Source: Echinococcus granulosus (Eukaryota; Platyhelminthes; Cestoda; Cyclophyllidea; Taeniidae). From it: a DNA stretch of 64,000 bases. Below are positions 51,201-61,814 of the stretch, one piece after another. Positions within the stretch are counted from its first letter, which is position 1; each line of letters starts with the position of its first letter. Position numbers and translations under genes: made by a program. Below the pieces are notes generated by a model, which saw only the letters and a list, made by a program, of their open reading frames with translations, was not told the origin of the DNA and did no database searches. The stretch covers positions 81,188-145,187 of the forward strand of contig NW_020170537.1 of NCBI RefSeq assembly GCF_000524195.1, read 5' to 3'.

Positions 51201-54200
51201 TGGTAAATATTTGAGCATTGGCAGATCAGCTCACAGAGTCGATAAGCCCAGCATTCAATAGTGAGATTTGTACTAAGCGGAACGCTCTAAGTTACTAATT
51301 CATACGCTTAAACAATACGACATTTGGTAATGTAAGGGGAGTAATAGAGCCAATATATCTCGTTAAAATCAGCCATAATAACTTATTTCTGGCTGCACGA
51401 TTTTGTTTCAAAGTGCAAATACTTTGATGAACAATCTTGCAGAATACAACTTTTTCTAGGTAATAGAATCTTCATTTAATGCGTGCATTGTGCTGATTTC
51501 GCTCTTTTTTCACGAAAATCAAGTTAACATTTGTCAAAGGCCTATGTTTTTGGAAATCTTAGCTAGGTATCGGGTCATTGCAGTATTGGATTGTGCCATT
51601 AGTCAGTTTATTTATCCATGGTATTAGAGCATCCTGAGACCTCACTGAAAAGGCCAAAAGCCATGATGCTTCACCACAATATGCGTTGCTGACGTAGAGA
51701 TGGGCCGAGGGCTATCGGCATGGCCTGGGAGCTATGCCGCCCGTCGGAAGTACAATCACAAAGCCTCAAGTGTCCGAAAACAAAAAAAGAGTTAAACAGA
51801 TAATCCAATTATTATCTAGTTTCCCTTGGCTTAACGCTCGCAGCAACCATCTTAACGTAGTTGGTGCTATAATGAGACCATCCACAAACCAGCCGAGTCA
51901 CTCATCGAATTTGCGTGCATCGGCAAAGATATCTGACTGCAACGTCACTGATCCCTCTCGGCAGTTTAACTGGGTCTGAACTCCGGTCCTATTTGGGAAC
52001 AGTATTAGGGTGAAATGGCGATCTGCTGGCCATCGCGTATGTCCATTGCTAGTCGCGATGCACTGACCTCAGAACAGAGTCATTTAATAAAGGGCGGAGT
52101 TTAAAGTTGTTTTATGACGATGGGGTTTTGGATTTATTTCCCATTAACTTTATGGTCCCATTTTGGTGCTGCCCACCATATCCATCTGAGCTCTATTTAG
52201 CTAATGGAGAGGCAGGGGAGGGGGGTTCGCGTGTCCACTTAATTGACATCTTTGCACATGCACCGTAGACAGCTCCGTAATGAACTCTTCTAGATAGTTC
52301 ACGGTTAATGTCGCTTCTGTTTTAATAGCCTTTCTGCAGAACACGGGAATGGAGTAGATGCAAAAGGTAGGCGTTATTGCCAACCCTTCTGTTAGGGATC
52401 ATCACAGATTCTTCCATCCGTAGGACATACCTTTCGACCGTCATGTTAAGATTGACCAATTTTGGAGTAGAAGCCAGGGGAGTTGTTCTTTAGGATCGAA
52501 TCCGTTTTCACTGCCACCATTGTAGCATCCTGAGAATTCCAGAAGGACAGAGCGGCTGCCAGCATGGCCTGGAAGCCATGTCACTGAGCCTTAAGTGCCC
52601 ACGTAATGAAAAACGAAGAGTTAAACAGACAAAGTAATTCATGTTGAAGATAAGTTTTAACCTAGTTGGTATTTTTTGATGCCCTTTTCGCACTTTTTTG
52701 GTTGTATACCAATAGATCGGCAGTTCAACAAATTTTAAATTAAGTTGGCGCCTTTGCCTTATTCAAGTAAACCGTGATTTTGCTCTACACGTTCGTATCT
52801 CCTTCTGCACACATAAGGCAACTCTCCACGCTCGTTGTAGGCCTAAGTCTGCCAAAACTTCCAGTAAAGACCATCTTCACCCATTAAACCTTATTTCCCT
52901 TGTGAACACTTCACAATCGTTCGGATACGGATGTACCAGAAGTACCCACACCGATCATATTTTCCTAGTCTGAACCGAAAAGAGTGATTTCAAATTATTT
53001 TTAACAGTATCTACTTATCATTCCTAAAATGCCTAAGAAGTGAAGTTGTTGATTACAAATCTGACAAATCTGCATCCTCTTTTCTGACCGTAGAGACTAT
53101 CTCGAGCAACACCAGAAGAAAGGCAGACTGAGAGATTTCGACGAAGCCTCTAATAGGTCACATCAAAGGGGAAAGAGACAACTGTCGATAGGACTGAGTG
53201 TAGAGGAATTCGCACCTCAGGTGGATTTTTGTTTTGCCTACACCTTCTGGAGATGCCCAGAGTACGTGTCCAGGATTTACGAGCCACCGGCAACTGATAT
53301 CAGACTGATCACTCTCAGGGACTCTCCTCAGCTGGACAGGTAAACATCCTCGAAAATACCTTAAATCGGGTGAATTAGTGGGTATTCCCCACTCGTGCGT
53401 CTCAGCACCCTCAAATGCCATCCATATCATATAATGGATTCTGAGAAGAACAATCCATCAACTTTGGTTTATTTGTATAGACACCTGCGATCGTCCAGCC
53501 TGAAAGTGCTCTTAATTGAGGCGAAGGAAGGATCGTATCTCGGAATGGCTGAAGTACCCCTTTGTGAATTGGCGGAAAGTGGTGGATCAGTCAATGGGAC
53601 GTTTGAAGTTCATCAACAACCTCCAAGGCAGCCTAAAATCCCACCTATCAGCGTTAAGATGGAGTGGAAATCCGTGACTACTGCAGATGAGAGGGTAAGA
53701 CATCTAACCGGATTTGAAAGGAGCATATCAACCACTAAGTAATGGACGAGAGAACAAATTGAAGCCAATCCTGCATTTAATGCGCTGCAGAAGTCACTTT
53801 GAGACCTCGTAGCACAGGAGTTATGAGTAAGAAGACTTATTCCCCCTACTAGACATGCGTTAGCACATTCCAGTACTGTGTCTGTGTTCTCCTGGTAGTT
53901 GGATAGTACGTGCGGTAGAAAACAAAGTGAGGCTAGCCTTAAACCGTTCAATGTAGACTCACCAACGATTCTCCTGCACGTAAGATCCTGGCTACTCTTC
54001 GGAGCTCGGATGTCACCCAATCAAAGTTCCCAATGATCGTCTGGAGAAGTGCGACAGGCAACCGCGAGGCGTCATTCGCGCCAATGTATTGCCACCTAAT
54101 GACCAACACCACCATTACAGGAATAATGTACTCAAAAAGTTCCAATTTACTTAGACTGCGAAGGCAATCGAAGGAGAGACCATAAGGCGCTAAGATGATC

Positions 54201-54800
54201 CCCTTTCGAGTTAGATTTGGCAAGTACGGACCAAGTGGGTTATTAGACATCAGTAAGAAGAAGCGAAACCATCGACAACTTACCATCTGTGTCGTCACCT
54301 TGTAGAGAGCCTCCGGACAAAAATCACCAAACCTTCTATGAAGAGACAGTGACCAAGGCCGATCAAAAGCAAGCGGCTTTAATGAAGTCACCATTGCACC
54401 ACCTTACTATGGCCCCAAATGACACCATGACGCACCACCAACGCGTATTTCCAAAAATAAATTTTTCGACATCTCAAGAATCTCCAGAAATCCTCACCCC
54501 GTATTTGGAATGTCGAAAGTGCGCAACGCCGAAATTCCGCATTTTACCTCACTGAAGGTGCAGTGTGTGCAACTACTCGGAAAAATTAACACGATTCCAG
54601 AGTTTGTCAGCAAGGATGACCTGCAAGAAGAAATTACCGTCCGATTTGCCGCTGAACCCCCTTTCCTTACATCGTCAAAGTAATGAGACAGCGATGAAGA
54701 TAATTGCAAAGTAATTGAAGCCAGAATCAATTTGAAGGAAATACTGGAAAAATCAGACTTAACCAAATTTAACGTTGCAAGTGTGCAGGACCGAAGTTAA
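42212..54800 (+). CDS. RPGRIP1L: RPGRIP1-like protein (ciliary transition zone)
   Basis: Orthologue of RPGRIP1L/NPHP8, a transition-zone scaffold of cilia. Phase-consistent exons: 42212-42339, 42375-42480, 42543-42567, 42660-42756, 43010-43144, 43233-43437, 45398-45471, 45761-45995, 46968-47094, 47202-47248, 48292-48345, 48468-48659, 48956-49064, 50836-51010, 53094-53339 and 53406-53694; these encode 748 aa. The N-terminus (DELEDAYLRLYDEN, then KIMRIAADNKKF) matches the family start. Coiled coil follows (ENIEMIRLKRQLAEKEKEIE). The first C2 domain has VFCVWRFYDFEVQSTGTVRG and QVVYWVGFRAPID; the second has VLLIEAKEGSYLGMAEVPL. Two more coding pieces (about 54306-54444 and 54558-54683) begin the third C2 domain, but their joins are uncertain. 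In-frame TAA TGA at 54681-54686 precede more C2-like sequence up to a stop at 54798. The smallest intron is 35 nt. The protein is shorter than the vertebrate form (about 1,300 aa). Confidence 0.92.
43557..44215 (+). repeat. Dispersed repeat, copy B, in RPGRIP1L intron
   Basis: Plus-strand copy of the element at 34565-35225, lying in the intron between the exons ending 43437 and starting 45398. It includes a (TTTA)n/(TCTA)n tract at 44027-44107 that differs in length and phase from copy A. The open frame 43890-44093 is the repeat core, not a host gene. Confidence 0.75.
44027..44107. repeat. TTTA/TCTA tetranucleotide tract
   Basis: Runs of TTTA followed by TCTATC/CCATC-type tetranucleotides within the dispersed repeat; likely length-variable. 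Confidence 0.7.
45500..45745. repeat. Degenerate CCATC/TCCATTC simple sequence
   Basis: A pyrimidine-rich intron stretch with recurring CATCC, CATTC and CCATC words; similar sequence recurs at 46,480-46,600 in the next intron. The long open frames here extend from real exons by composition. Confidence 0.45.
47480..47830. repeat. GC-rich insert in RPGRIP1L intron, possible short element
   Basis: A 250-bp GC-rich block (about 47,550-47,790) inside an AT-rich intron, open on both strands (47523-47882 minus, 47590-47778 plus), followed by TG-rich sequence. The abrupt composition change suggests an inserted SINE- or TRIM-like element. No terminal repeats or tRNA boxes were identified. Confidence 0.35.
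49507..49568 (+). repeat. Intronic repeat family, fragment 1
   Basis: Shares TGACG.AGA, GGGCTATC.GCATGG and GCCTC.AAGTG-type words in the same order with 51691-51775. It is a diverged fragment in the intron between the exons ending 49064 and starting 50836. Confidence 0.4.
50280..50296 (+). repeat. 17-bp motif shared with 62636-62652
   Basis: GTAGGAGGATGAAGAGG occurs exactly twice, each time preceded by a G-rich run. This suggests another low-copy dispersed element covering parts of 49.8-50.7 and 62.5-62.9 kb. Confidence 0.4.
51627..51812 (+). repeat. Intronic repeat family, copy 2
   Basis: Direct repeat of 52523-52640 in the same intron: shared AGCATCCTGAG, GGCATGGCCTGG or AGCATGGCCTGG, GCCT.AAGTG and AAGAGTTAAACAGA blocks in the same order. 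Unclassified. Confidence 0.5.
52523..52640 (+). repeat. Intronic repeat family, copy 3
   Basis: Shorter copy of the element at 51627-51812, about 0.9 kb downstream and in the same orientation. The spacing of the shared blocks differs by small deletions. Confidence 0.5.
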
Positions 54801-54863
54801 CACCCAAACAAATCGTGCGACAAACTGGGATCCCTTGTAACAAACACAATCATGCACTTTGTA

Positions 54864-54869
54864 AATAAA
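54864..54869 (+). terminator. Poly(A) signal of RPGRIP1L
   Basis: AATAAA 64 nt after the distal stop codon (54798-54800) and 181 nt after the first in-frame stop. It marks the likely end of the RPGRIP1L transcript, before convergent RPL17. Confidence 0.55.
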
Positions 54870-55350
54870 ACTTTTTATCGGCGTCCTTTAATCACACAAT
54901 CACGGATCTGACAAGTGTTAGAATTCAAAAAATGAAATAACCGATTGACTAACAGAATCAAGCTTAAAACAGCACTAACAACCAGCACACACTCCAGCGC
55001 ATAAAGTGGGGAACTAACATGTCAGGACATCATAAAATCTAGGCTTTCCTATGGGTAGTGGCGGTGCTGCTTCATCTCAGAGAAAAGTTCACGAATTCCT
55101 CTGAGCTTAAAAAACAAAAAGGTAATCAAGAATACCACAAAAGGTGAATGACCTGCTTCACGACTAGGAAAACTACCCTAGACCTTTTCTGAAGACCATG
55201 ATAGGCGGGGCTCTGTGCAGATGCACAGAAAACGGAATTATGGGACACAACACAGCAGTACCGCAACAATAGTTGACAGCAAAGTCCGACTGAACTACAA
55301 CCGTTCCATAATAACCATAACAGATAGCTCGGAACAAACCATGTACAAGT
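54870..55350. other. Spacer between convergent RPGRIP1L and RPL17
   Basis: No coding sequence seen. The two genes converge, and their poly(A) signals lie about 480 bp apart. Confidence 0.6.
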
Positions 55351-55352
55351 TA

Positions 55353-55358
55353 TTTATT
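55353..55358 (-). terminator. Poly(A) signal of RPL17
   Basis: AATAAA on the minus strand 12 nt past the stop codon, implying a very short 3'UTR, as is common for ribosomal-protein mRNAs. Confidence 0.55.
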
Positions 55359-55369
55359 ATTCTCCAGAT

Positions 55370-55977
55370 TTAGAAATCATCAGCCTTCATAGCCTGACGT
55401 TTAAGCTTCTTCTTGGACTCCTTTTTCACTGGTTGAGCGGCCGTAGCTGCTACTTTGGGAACAACATCCTCCTTGGTGGCTAGAATCACTTCAACGTGGC
55501 AGGGATAGGACATATAGGGGTTGATTCTACCATGGGCACGGTATGTGCGACGACGCATGGCAGGAGCAGGGTTAGCCTGAACTCCGATTAGAGAAGTAAT
55601 AACAGTACCTGGATGTGCTTGATGTACAATCGGCTAGCCTCACCGCCCTTGATGTCCTTATTCACGCCATTGCTAAAGGCATTGTGGAGGAGGTGCAAAA
55701 TCATTTCGGCAGACTTTTTGGGCCAACGACCCTGTACAACACCCCAGGCCTTGGCTTGAGCGTGCCGACCAACACTGCCATTGAAGCGACGGAATGGCAC
55801 GATCTCCTTCTTGGCAATGACGTTCTTCAGGTAGGCCTGAGCCCGTGAAAGAGTCATGCCCTTGATGGCTTGACAAACTTCATGGGTGTTCTTGAAGTGC
55901 ACACGCCAGTAAGATCCACGGGCTTTGCAGGTACGAGACTCATCCTCGGTCTTGGGCTCCCACGAATACTTAACCAT
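55370..55977 (-). CDS. RPL17: 60S ribosomal protein L17 (uL22)
   Basis: Cytosolic large-subunit ribosomal protein of the uL22 family, which lines the peptide exit tunnel. Minus-strand exons 55977-55609 and 55576-55370 join in phase 0 to 191 aa; vertebrate L17 is 184. Diagnostic segments: [21 protein letters not shown] at the start, [28 protein letters not shown], and [17 protein letters not shown] after the junction, with a lysine-rich C-terminal tail. The intron is only 32 nt (GTACTG...GTTCAG); without removing it the frame breaks in the middle of the conserved HIQ...MRRR region, so splicing is required. A minus-strand AATAAA lies at 55358-55353, just after the stop. No abnormality was seen. 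Confidence 0.98.
55577..55608 (-). other. 32-nt intron of RPL17
   Basis: Starts GTACTG and ends GAGTTCAG on the minus strand, with a pyrimidine-rich TTACTTCTCTAAT in the middle that could hold the branch point. It is among the shortest introns in the window, and family conservation on both sides fixes its ends. Confidence 0.85.
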
Positions 55978-57165
55978 TATCCAACACGCAGCACTTAAAA
56001 AGCGCCCCCGCCGAGGCAAACAAACGACTATAACAACCACGAATATATATTTTGTAACAAAAAAATAGTCCAATTTTTCCAAATAAATGCAGATCATCTC
56101 AGGCGACTTAAAAACATAATATTTGGTAGGTGTTTGTGTAAGTGGCACCCTTAGACGTTAAAAAACTTAGATGCCTAATTTTTAATGTGTTTAAGATCCC
56201 CAAAGTAGACCCAAAAGTACGATAGAACACAACGTGTTACCTTAAAAAATAAGTTATTATCTTCAACTTGGCCTTAAAGGTAACCGTACTTTTGTCAAAT
56301 AAAACAAGACTTTTCCTTTACGCTGTTAATTTCGGCACTTGGGTTCGTACCATAAAGAATTGCTAAACAAAAGCTACCTTCCTGAACACCTTTATTTCGA
56401 AGATTAAATTGTGTTTTTTTTTGCCTTAAGAGGATCACTTGTTATTGTAAAGCTAGGGAAAATAGTTTGCCTTCTACGTTTCGCTCTTATTTGTTAATCT
56501 TATGAGCCATCACTAATACTTCGAAGTTAGGTCCGTGGCAATTTTTAAGTAGATTTTTATAATTAGCGTAATTCCATTGTCTCTGAAACACATTTTACTA
56601 TAGTATCGAAAAGGGACCCATGAATGATTCAGTTTATCATATGTGTTGGTGTTGCGCTTGATTTGATTGGTTTTGCGCCGTAGGCGTTTATTATGGTATG
56701 TGTGTGCCTAGTAATAGTTCTCAAATAGGACGTTTTTGGCTCGGTCCCCCTAGTGATCTGTCACCGTGGAATTATTTCTTGGCATGTCTTTTTAGTACTT
56801 AGCTGATTTATTTGGCCATTGGATTTTTAAAACTGTCAAGACCACAGACTTCTAGTTTTGATTGACATTTTACTACGACAGTTGTTAAACCTACTTAATT
56901 TGCTTGTTGTATGCAGTCAGTTCGTTTAATGCGTGAGTTAAAGCATTTTATTTGGACTCACATTTTTAACTAAGTAACTAGACAATTCATGGTATACACA
57001 GAAAACCGTGCTTGTGAAATTCTATTGCAGAAATGGCATTAATCTTAGCTACTTCATAATGTCACTTTTATGAAGGCTAGGACTCAAATATTAGTGCTAT
57101 AATCGCGACGGATTACCGTAAAACTCACCAATTTTTGATGTCATAGACCTCAAATCCTTTATTTT
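55978..57165. other. Spacer between divergent RPL17 and PCNP
   Basis: AT-rich, no supported gene. It should contain the RPL17 promoter and any upstream PCNP exon. No core element could be assigned. Confidence 0.5.
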
Positions 57166-57174
57166 TTTCCAGAT
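57160..57174 (+). other. 3' splice site upstream of PCNP start
   Basis: TTATTTTTTTCCAG, a strong pyrimidine-tract acceptor, ends 35 nt before the PCNP ATG. It indicates a 5'UTR intron or spliced-leader addition. Confidence 0.55.
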
Positions 57175-57209
57175 ATTCTATTTATCACACCACTGGGTGC
57201 ACTCCCGGC

Positions 57210-57811
57210 ATGAATAAAAGCAAGTCCCCCGAAAAGGTAGTCTCTCTCAGCTTAAAGCGGAAGCACTCCGAAGCCGAACCACAGACTCGAGAGTCCTCCG
57301 TTAGCCTTTCCTCCATTCCCGTTCCTCCAAGTGTCCCGAAAAAAACCAAGCCATGCCTTCCCATTAAGAGAATCTCTCTCAGTCTGCCCAACAAGGTTTG
57401 TTTGTGCGCCTTCATTTTCTGATAATTTCGTCATCTAGTCCCTGTCCGATGGTGCCAAGAAGGAGAACTTCAAACTTCAACCCTTGAGTGGCGACGTCGC
57501 TAAAGTCTTCGGGCAGGACGAAGAGGTGTGTTAATCGATTCCATATTTCTATGAACACGCAAAATTCTTTTAGAGTGAGGAGGAAGAGATGCCCATGGAA
57601 GCCCGAATCCGAATGCGAAACAAGGGCCGGTAGGCGATAAACCATTTTTTTGACACGAAATTATAGGGAGACACCTACCTCTTCTGGTCCGAATTCCTTT
57701 GGAAAGAGTCGTTACGGCTTTATTGATCGACGAGCCCTTCTGAATAAACAGCTGGAAGCTCTGAATGAGCGGGTCTCCGGTGATAATGAGGACAGATGTG
57801 GGAATCGATGA
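57210..57811 (+). CDS. PCNP: PEST-containing nuclear protein (PCNP)
   Basis: Orthologue of PCNP, a small nuclear protein rich in PEST sequence, linked in mammals to the cell cycle and to ubiquitination by UHRF2 (family knowledge). Four exons, 57210-57395, 57439-57525, 57574-57629 and 57667-57811, with introns of 43, 48 and 37 nt (GTTTGT, GTGTGT, GTAGGC donors), encode 157 aa. The signature is EEEMPMEARIRMRNKGR joined to ETPTSSGPNSFGKSRYGF, close to the vertebrate core. The N-terminal half is Ser/Pro/Lys-rich, with a nuclear-localisation-like SLKRKH and a KKTKP stretch. The C-terminus after the core (LLNKQLEALNERV) is helical in appearance. The start is the first ATG after an acceptor at 57174. 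Confidence 0.95.
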
Positions 57812-59620
57812 CTATTGTTCTCTTTTTTAAATCTACACTTGTAATAATGTCATTCGCTATCTATCTTTTGATTCCTAAATTTAAGAAGTTCCTAAATTCC
57901 GCTAAAAAATGCCTAGAGGCGAGATATATGAGCATTTTTATGTAGTAATTTGTTAATGCTTAGGTTCTATGTCACAAAAGACCAATTTTAAGTTATTAGT
58001 CGTTTTCTAGAAATTTTGTCGAAGAACAGGCTACATTCAGTTTTCTCATTATGTATTATTAGAGTTTAACTGTGCTTTATCATCTTTCAGAAGCATGTAC
58101 TAACTGGTTACGCTGGTTACCCTTTTTTAATGTACTGGTTAGTCGATGTCAAATCTGCGGCAAAGTTTACTTGTTTTTGAATAAGTGATGGAAAGCTGCC
58201 TTGTTTTGCAGCCACTTTTGTAGAATATGTAATTTTAGGTTGATTTTATTGACTGCGTAGTGGTATGGTTTGGGTCAGAGGGGTGCCTGTACATGGTGGT
58301 GAATTTAAACAGTCTTATTTAGGGCAACGCAGTAGGCTGTCCTTTTCACCTTTCGATGTGTCATACAGGAAAGCATTTTTTCGAGACTTGAAGGCGAATC
58401 AACATTCCTAGGTGAAATCTTTTGATATCCTCTCAGATAAGGTTTGATTATGTCTGTTTTTGCTACTCATTCACGGTATGACTGTTGGAACTTTTTTCGG
58501 CCGAAGTTCTTAAAATTAAATGCTGATGCCTAAAAGCCAATTCCTGTTCGACTAGTCGTTAGGAGAAACGCAGGTTGCCTGCAACTCCTCTCACTCTTGA
58601 TCTTTAGATTCCCGAAAGAAAGGAGATTGCGTGTTGCTGTCTTAGGACCAAGGCTTATGCATATAGGTTCCCGACCCAATCGGGTAGTTGATGAGTCTTG
58701 TATTTATTTGAGAGGTTGTCGTATCTGACTAACTAGTTATTTCATTAGCTAAGTAATTTGCATTACGTTCAAAATGAGTGCCTGATCAACTTTGTACAGG
58801 CGGTCAGGAGCCGATGGATGCCTTTCTCACGATTTACCTTCAGCAATAAGGTGTGGTGGCTGAGTGTTTGGGTGAATTTTTTTCATTTGATCCAATCCCT
58901 AGTGAGTTCACACGTGGACTAAGTTGTGGAAACAAAAGTACCTTCACCTCATGAGACATGAAGTAAGGTAAGTCGATGTCTTCAGTCAATGTGAGGGCAA
59001 CAGGGTTTCCCAAATAAGCCAGGTGTGATTTCTCAATGACAACGAGTCAAATCCTCTCTGGTTGATGGATGCATAAGTGGTGGAGGAATTGGACTATAGT
59101 TGCGCTTTTAAGCATAGATCAAAATTGCGGTAAGTTCACCCATATGTGTGTCATTTGATCCTATGTTGTTGCTCTTTTCAACAATTTTCTCATGAAGTCC
59201 CAGCTCTCGACTGAGATACCCGTATTTTTAAACTGATTTGGTCTTTGCATGACTAACCTTAGCAGAGAGAGAGAGAGATAGCCGGTTGTGATCGAAAATT
59301 CAAATCCTCATCGATATGCTGATGCAAAATTCAAATTTTCAGCTGCAGATTAAAATCTCGGTAAGCTGGCGTCGTTTACTATCAGCTTAATCTTTCGAGT
59401 TGTGAAGTCATTTACGCTTCCAGCAGTATCTGAAGCTCACTGCAAGCATAAGGTGAACCAGTAAACCCAATGTTTGATGCAATTAGACTCCTTTCTTTTC
59501 CTTCCTCCACTTAGGATACATTTACCTATAAGTCCAAATTATAGTGAACCAACGGAGGATTTCACCTTCAAACCTTTTGTCTTTTACCCAAGCCACATAA
59601 ATAAATAGATTTTAAAGTTT
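57812..59620. other. Intergenic, no supported gene
   Basis: AT-rich; no exon recognised. An (AG)n run lies at about 59262-59279. A T-rich acceptor-like sequence closes the interval just before the next gene. Confidence 0.45.
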
Positions 59621-59633
59621 ACTTCGTTCTCAG

Positions 59634-61791
59634 ATGATGCTTGTCACAGCGTCCCACATCTTGACGATTCTGCTAGCCACGTCGACGGTGTGGAAGGTCG
59701 AGGCGCTGTGCGGTTTTGGCAAGGTGGTCTATCCCGACCGCTACCTGCACTTCCCAACCACCAAAGTCGCAGTGCCCCCTCACACCGACATCGGGACGCG
59801 GTGGGTGACACCGGAAGGTCACTTTGACTGCACCGTCTTCGGCGTGGATAGCTTGCGACCGTACGTACTGGAGGTCAGTTGCTGCCTCATCAAGTCCACC
59901 GATCTTGAACCCTGGGGCGAGATTAAGAAGGGGCGTCTACTCAGCGGTATTCACGAAATCTTTATGGAGGCTGGTTTAACTTGATGGTTATGCATGCTTT
60001 CTACATCTTTGACATTACGAATCGAGGCAAAGTAGAAGGTTGGCATTTTACTTGCTTTCTACTTATGTGATGTAGCCTTGGCTATCAGCGTTTATATCTG
60101 ATTCCTATTTCATGACTGTCGATTTAACTTTATATGGTCATGTGATTGGCTAATGATAGGGTCAAGACAGGGTGATTGTCACTTGGAGGAAGGTCATGCG
60201 AGGAATGCGGAGGATTGGGATGAGGCAGCGAATCTCTCTCCCTCCTTCCTATTCTGAACAAAGTGCAAATTGTCTCCGTATTGTGATGCTGGCATGCAAG
60301 AAGAGCGCTTTCTTTTGACTGACCGACTACACTTAGCAGTTTTTCAAGAATCGGTTTCTTTTACACCCTTGAGAGTGGTATCGAATGGATAGGCTCCAGC
60401 TGTAATTGATTGGCCTTTCTGCGCATTTCTGGTGTTGGGTGTGTAGTGAGTGGATCGGTTGGGGATAGCCAATCATGTATCCTTCCATGTACCGTTGGAA
60501 TACAAGGTCACGTCTTTTCACAAGCCACTTATCTAACAATCCAAAGCTGGCCCGTCAACTGTGGCAGCCGCGTCACCGACTTGTAGGATTCGTAAAATGC
60601 GATATGCAATTGTACAAGGGCTGTCTGAAATCCCAAGAAATGTTCTTATTCCGATTCCTTGGAAATTTCCTTCTACGTAATTAGTTCCTCACGTTCTACA
60701 GCCTCGCAGAACGTGCGCTAGCATTCATTTCCCTTGATTGGTCAGCAACACTGGGAGGCTTTAAATATACTACTGGTCATAATAAGGCTAAGGGTAATCA
60801 AAATACCATAGATGCCTGAAAATGGGGTTACCTTGTCTTTGGTGCTTGATCAACAGTCGTACCCTCACCTTGCGGGGGTACGGGTCGGCAATAAAGACGT
60901 TCACGTTGACATCGTTCTCCCTTTGATTGTGCTGGGTGGAAATATGGGCAGGATTAAAGCTTGCGCACACAGGCATCAGTTAATAACAAATTCTAATAAA
61001 AACTGTTCGTTTACTGGCCATAGTGTTATGGTAATAGCGATTCAACATCATTTCGCCCCTCCGACCTATTTCGTGGAGGTCTGTCTGTGTAATTTGTCTA
61101 TTCGCCTTTGGCTCTTTTGTAAGCTTTAATGTAGAAAAATGTTAAGTTATCGTATTATCTGGCACAATCGCTTCCGTTAAACGACTCAACGTAGATGGAT
61201 TTGTAAGTGTCGAAATAAATAATAAATGTGGCAATAAATATACTACTCATATTGATCAGTAGGCAGAACGCAGACGAAAATAAATCGGTCGAGCTTACAT
61301 TACTAGCACAATCTTCAAGATACTCCCTTTATTTGCGCTCAATGGCGTAATTTAAACACCCTTACCATGCTTGATAGCAAGAGAAGAGGTAACTGTAGAA
61401 CAGCTCATCTTGTAAGACTCAATTTACCCATCTTTTCTATTTCTTTTTTAATTCTATAATTATTTAGAATGTCAACGTGGCATTTCAGTGTCAAGTTCGA
61501 TGAATTTGCTACTTCTAACACAACCAATTTCAGGTGGTCAGTACCCATTGTCACAATCTTAGCCCAGATCTCCTGCACGAGTGGGTCAATTTTAAGATTG
61601 AAATTACCTGTCGAGGAACGAACTCCAAAAAGCTACCTTTAAAATGTGCGGTATTAATAATCACCCATCTCGACAGCACTTCTCGCCGAAAACAGTGCGA
61701 ATGCGCCGTGTTAACAAGGCTTCACCGGTTCCCGAAAAAGTCGAATCCCGCTAAGCGGATCACAAAAGCGCATATGCGTTTCGCATGCTAG
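59634..61791 (+). CDS. Putative secreted cysteine-containing protein
   Basis: Not recognised. Exon 59634-59873 starts with ATGATG directly after an acceptor (TTCGTTCTCAG) and encodes a signal peptide (about 24 aa; HILTILLATSTVW core) followed by CGFGKVVYPDRY. A donor-like GTCAGT at 59874 is in phase 0. A clear terminal exon, 61534-61791, follows the acceptor CAACCAATTTCAG, is also in phase 0, and ends with a stop 18 nt before AATAAA. It encodes HEWVNFKIEITCRGTN, then CAVLIITHL and a basic, cysteine-containing tail. Joined, they give 165 aa with eight cysteines. Alternatively exon 1 reads on unspliced to a stop at 59982-59984 (116 aa), with an SCC motif faintly like beta-microseminoprotein, and the terminal exon belongs to a separate gene. 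Pairing of the exons is inference. Confidence 0.45.
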
Positions 61792-61808
61792 CACCGTAAA
61801 CCCACAGC

Positions 61809-61814
61809 AATAAA
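61809..61814 (+). terminator. Poly(A) signal after the 61.5-kb terminal exon
   Basis: AATAAA 18 nt after the stop codon of the exon ending at 61791. It is the best evidence that this exon is a real gene end. Confidence 0.5.

Noticed and set aside
54680..54691. 12-nt intron removing the RPGRIP1L double stop
   Set aside because: It has GT..AG ends and keeps frame, but is far too short for spliceosomal removal.
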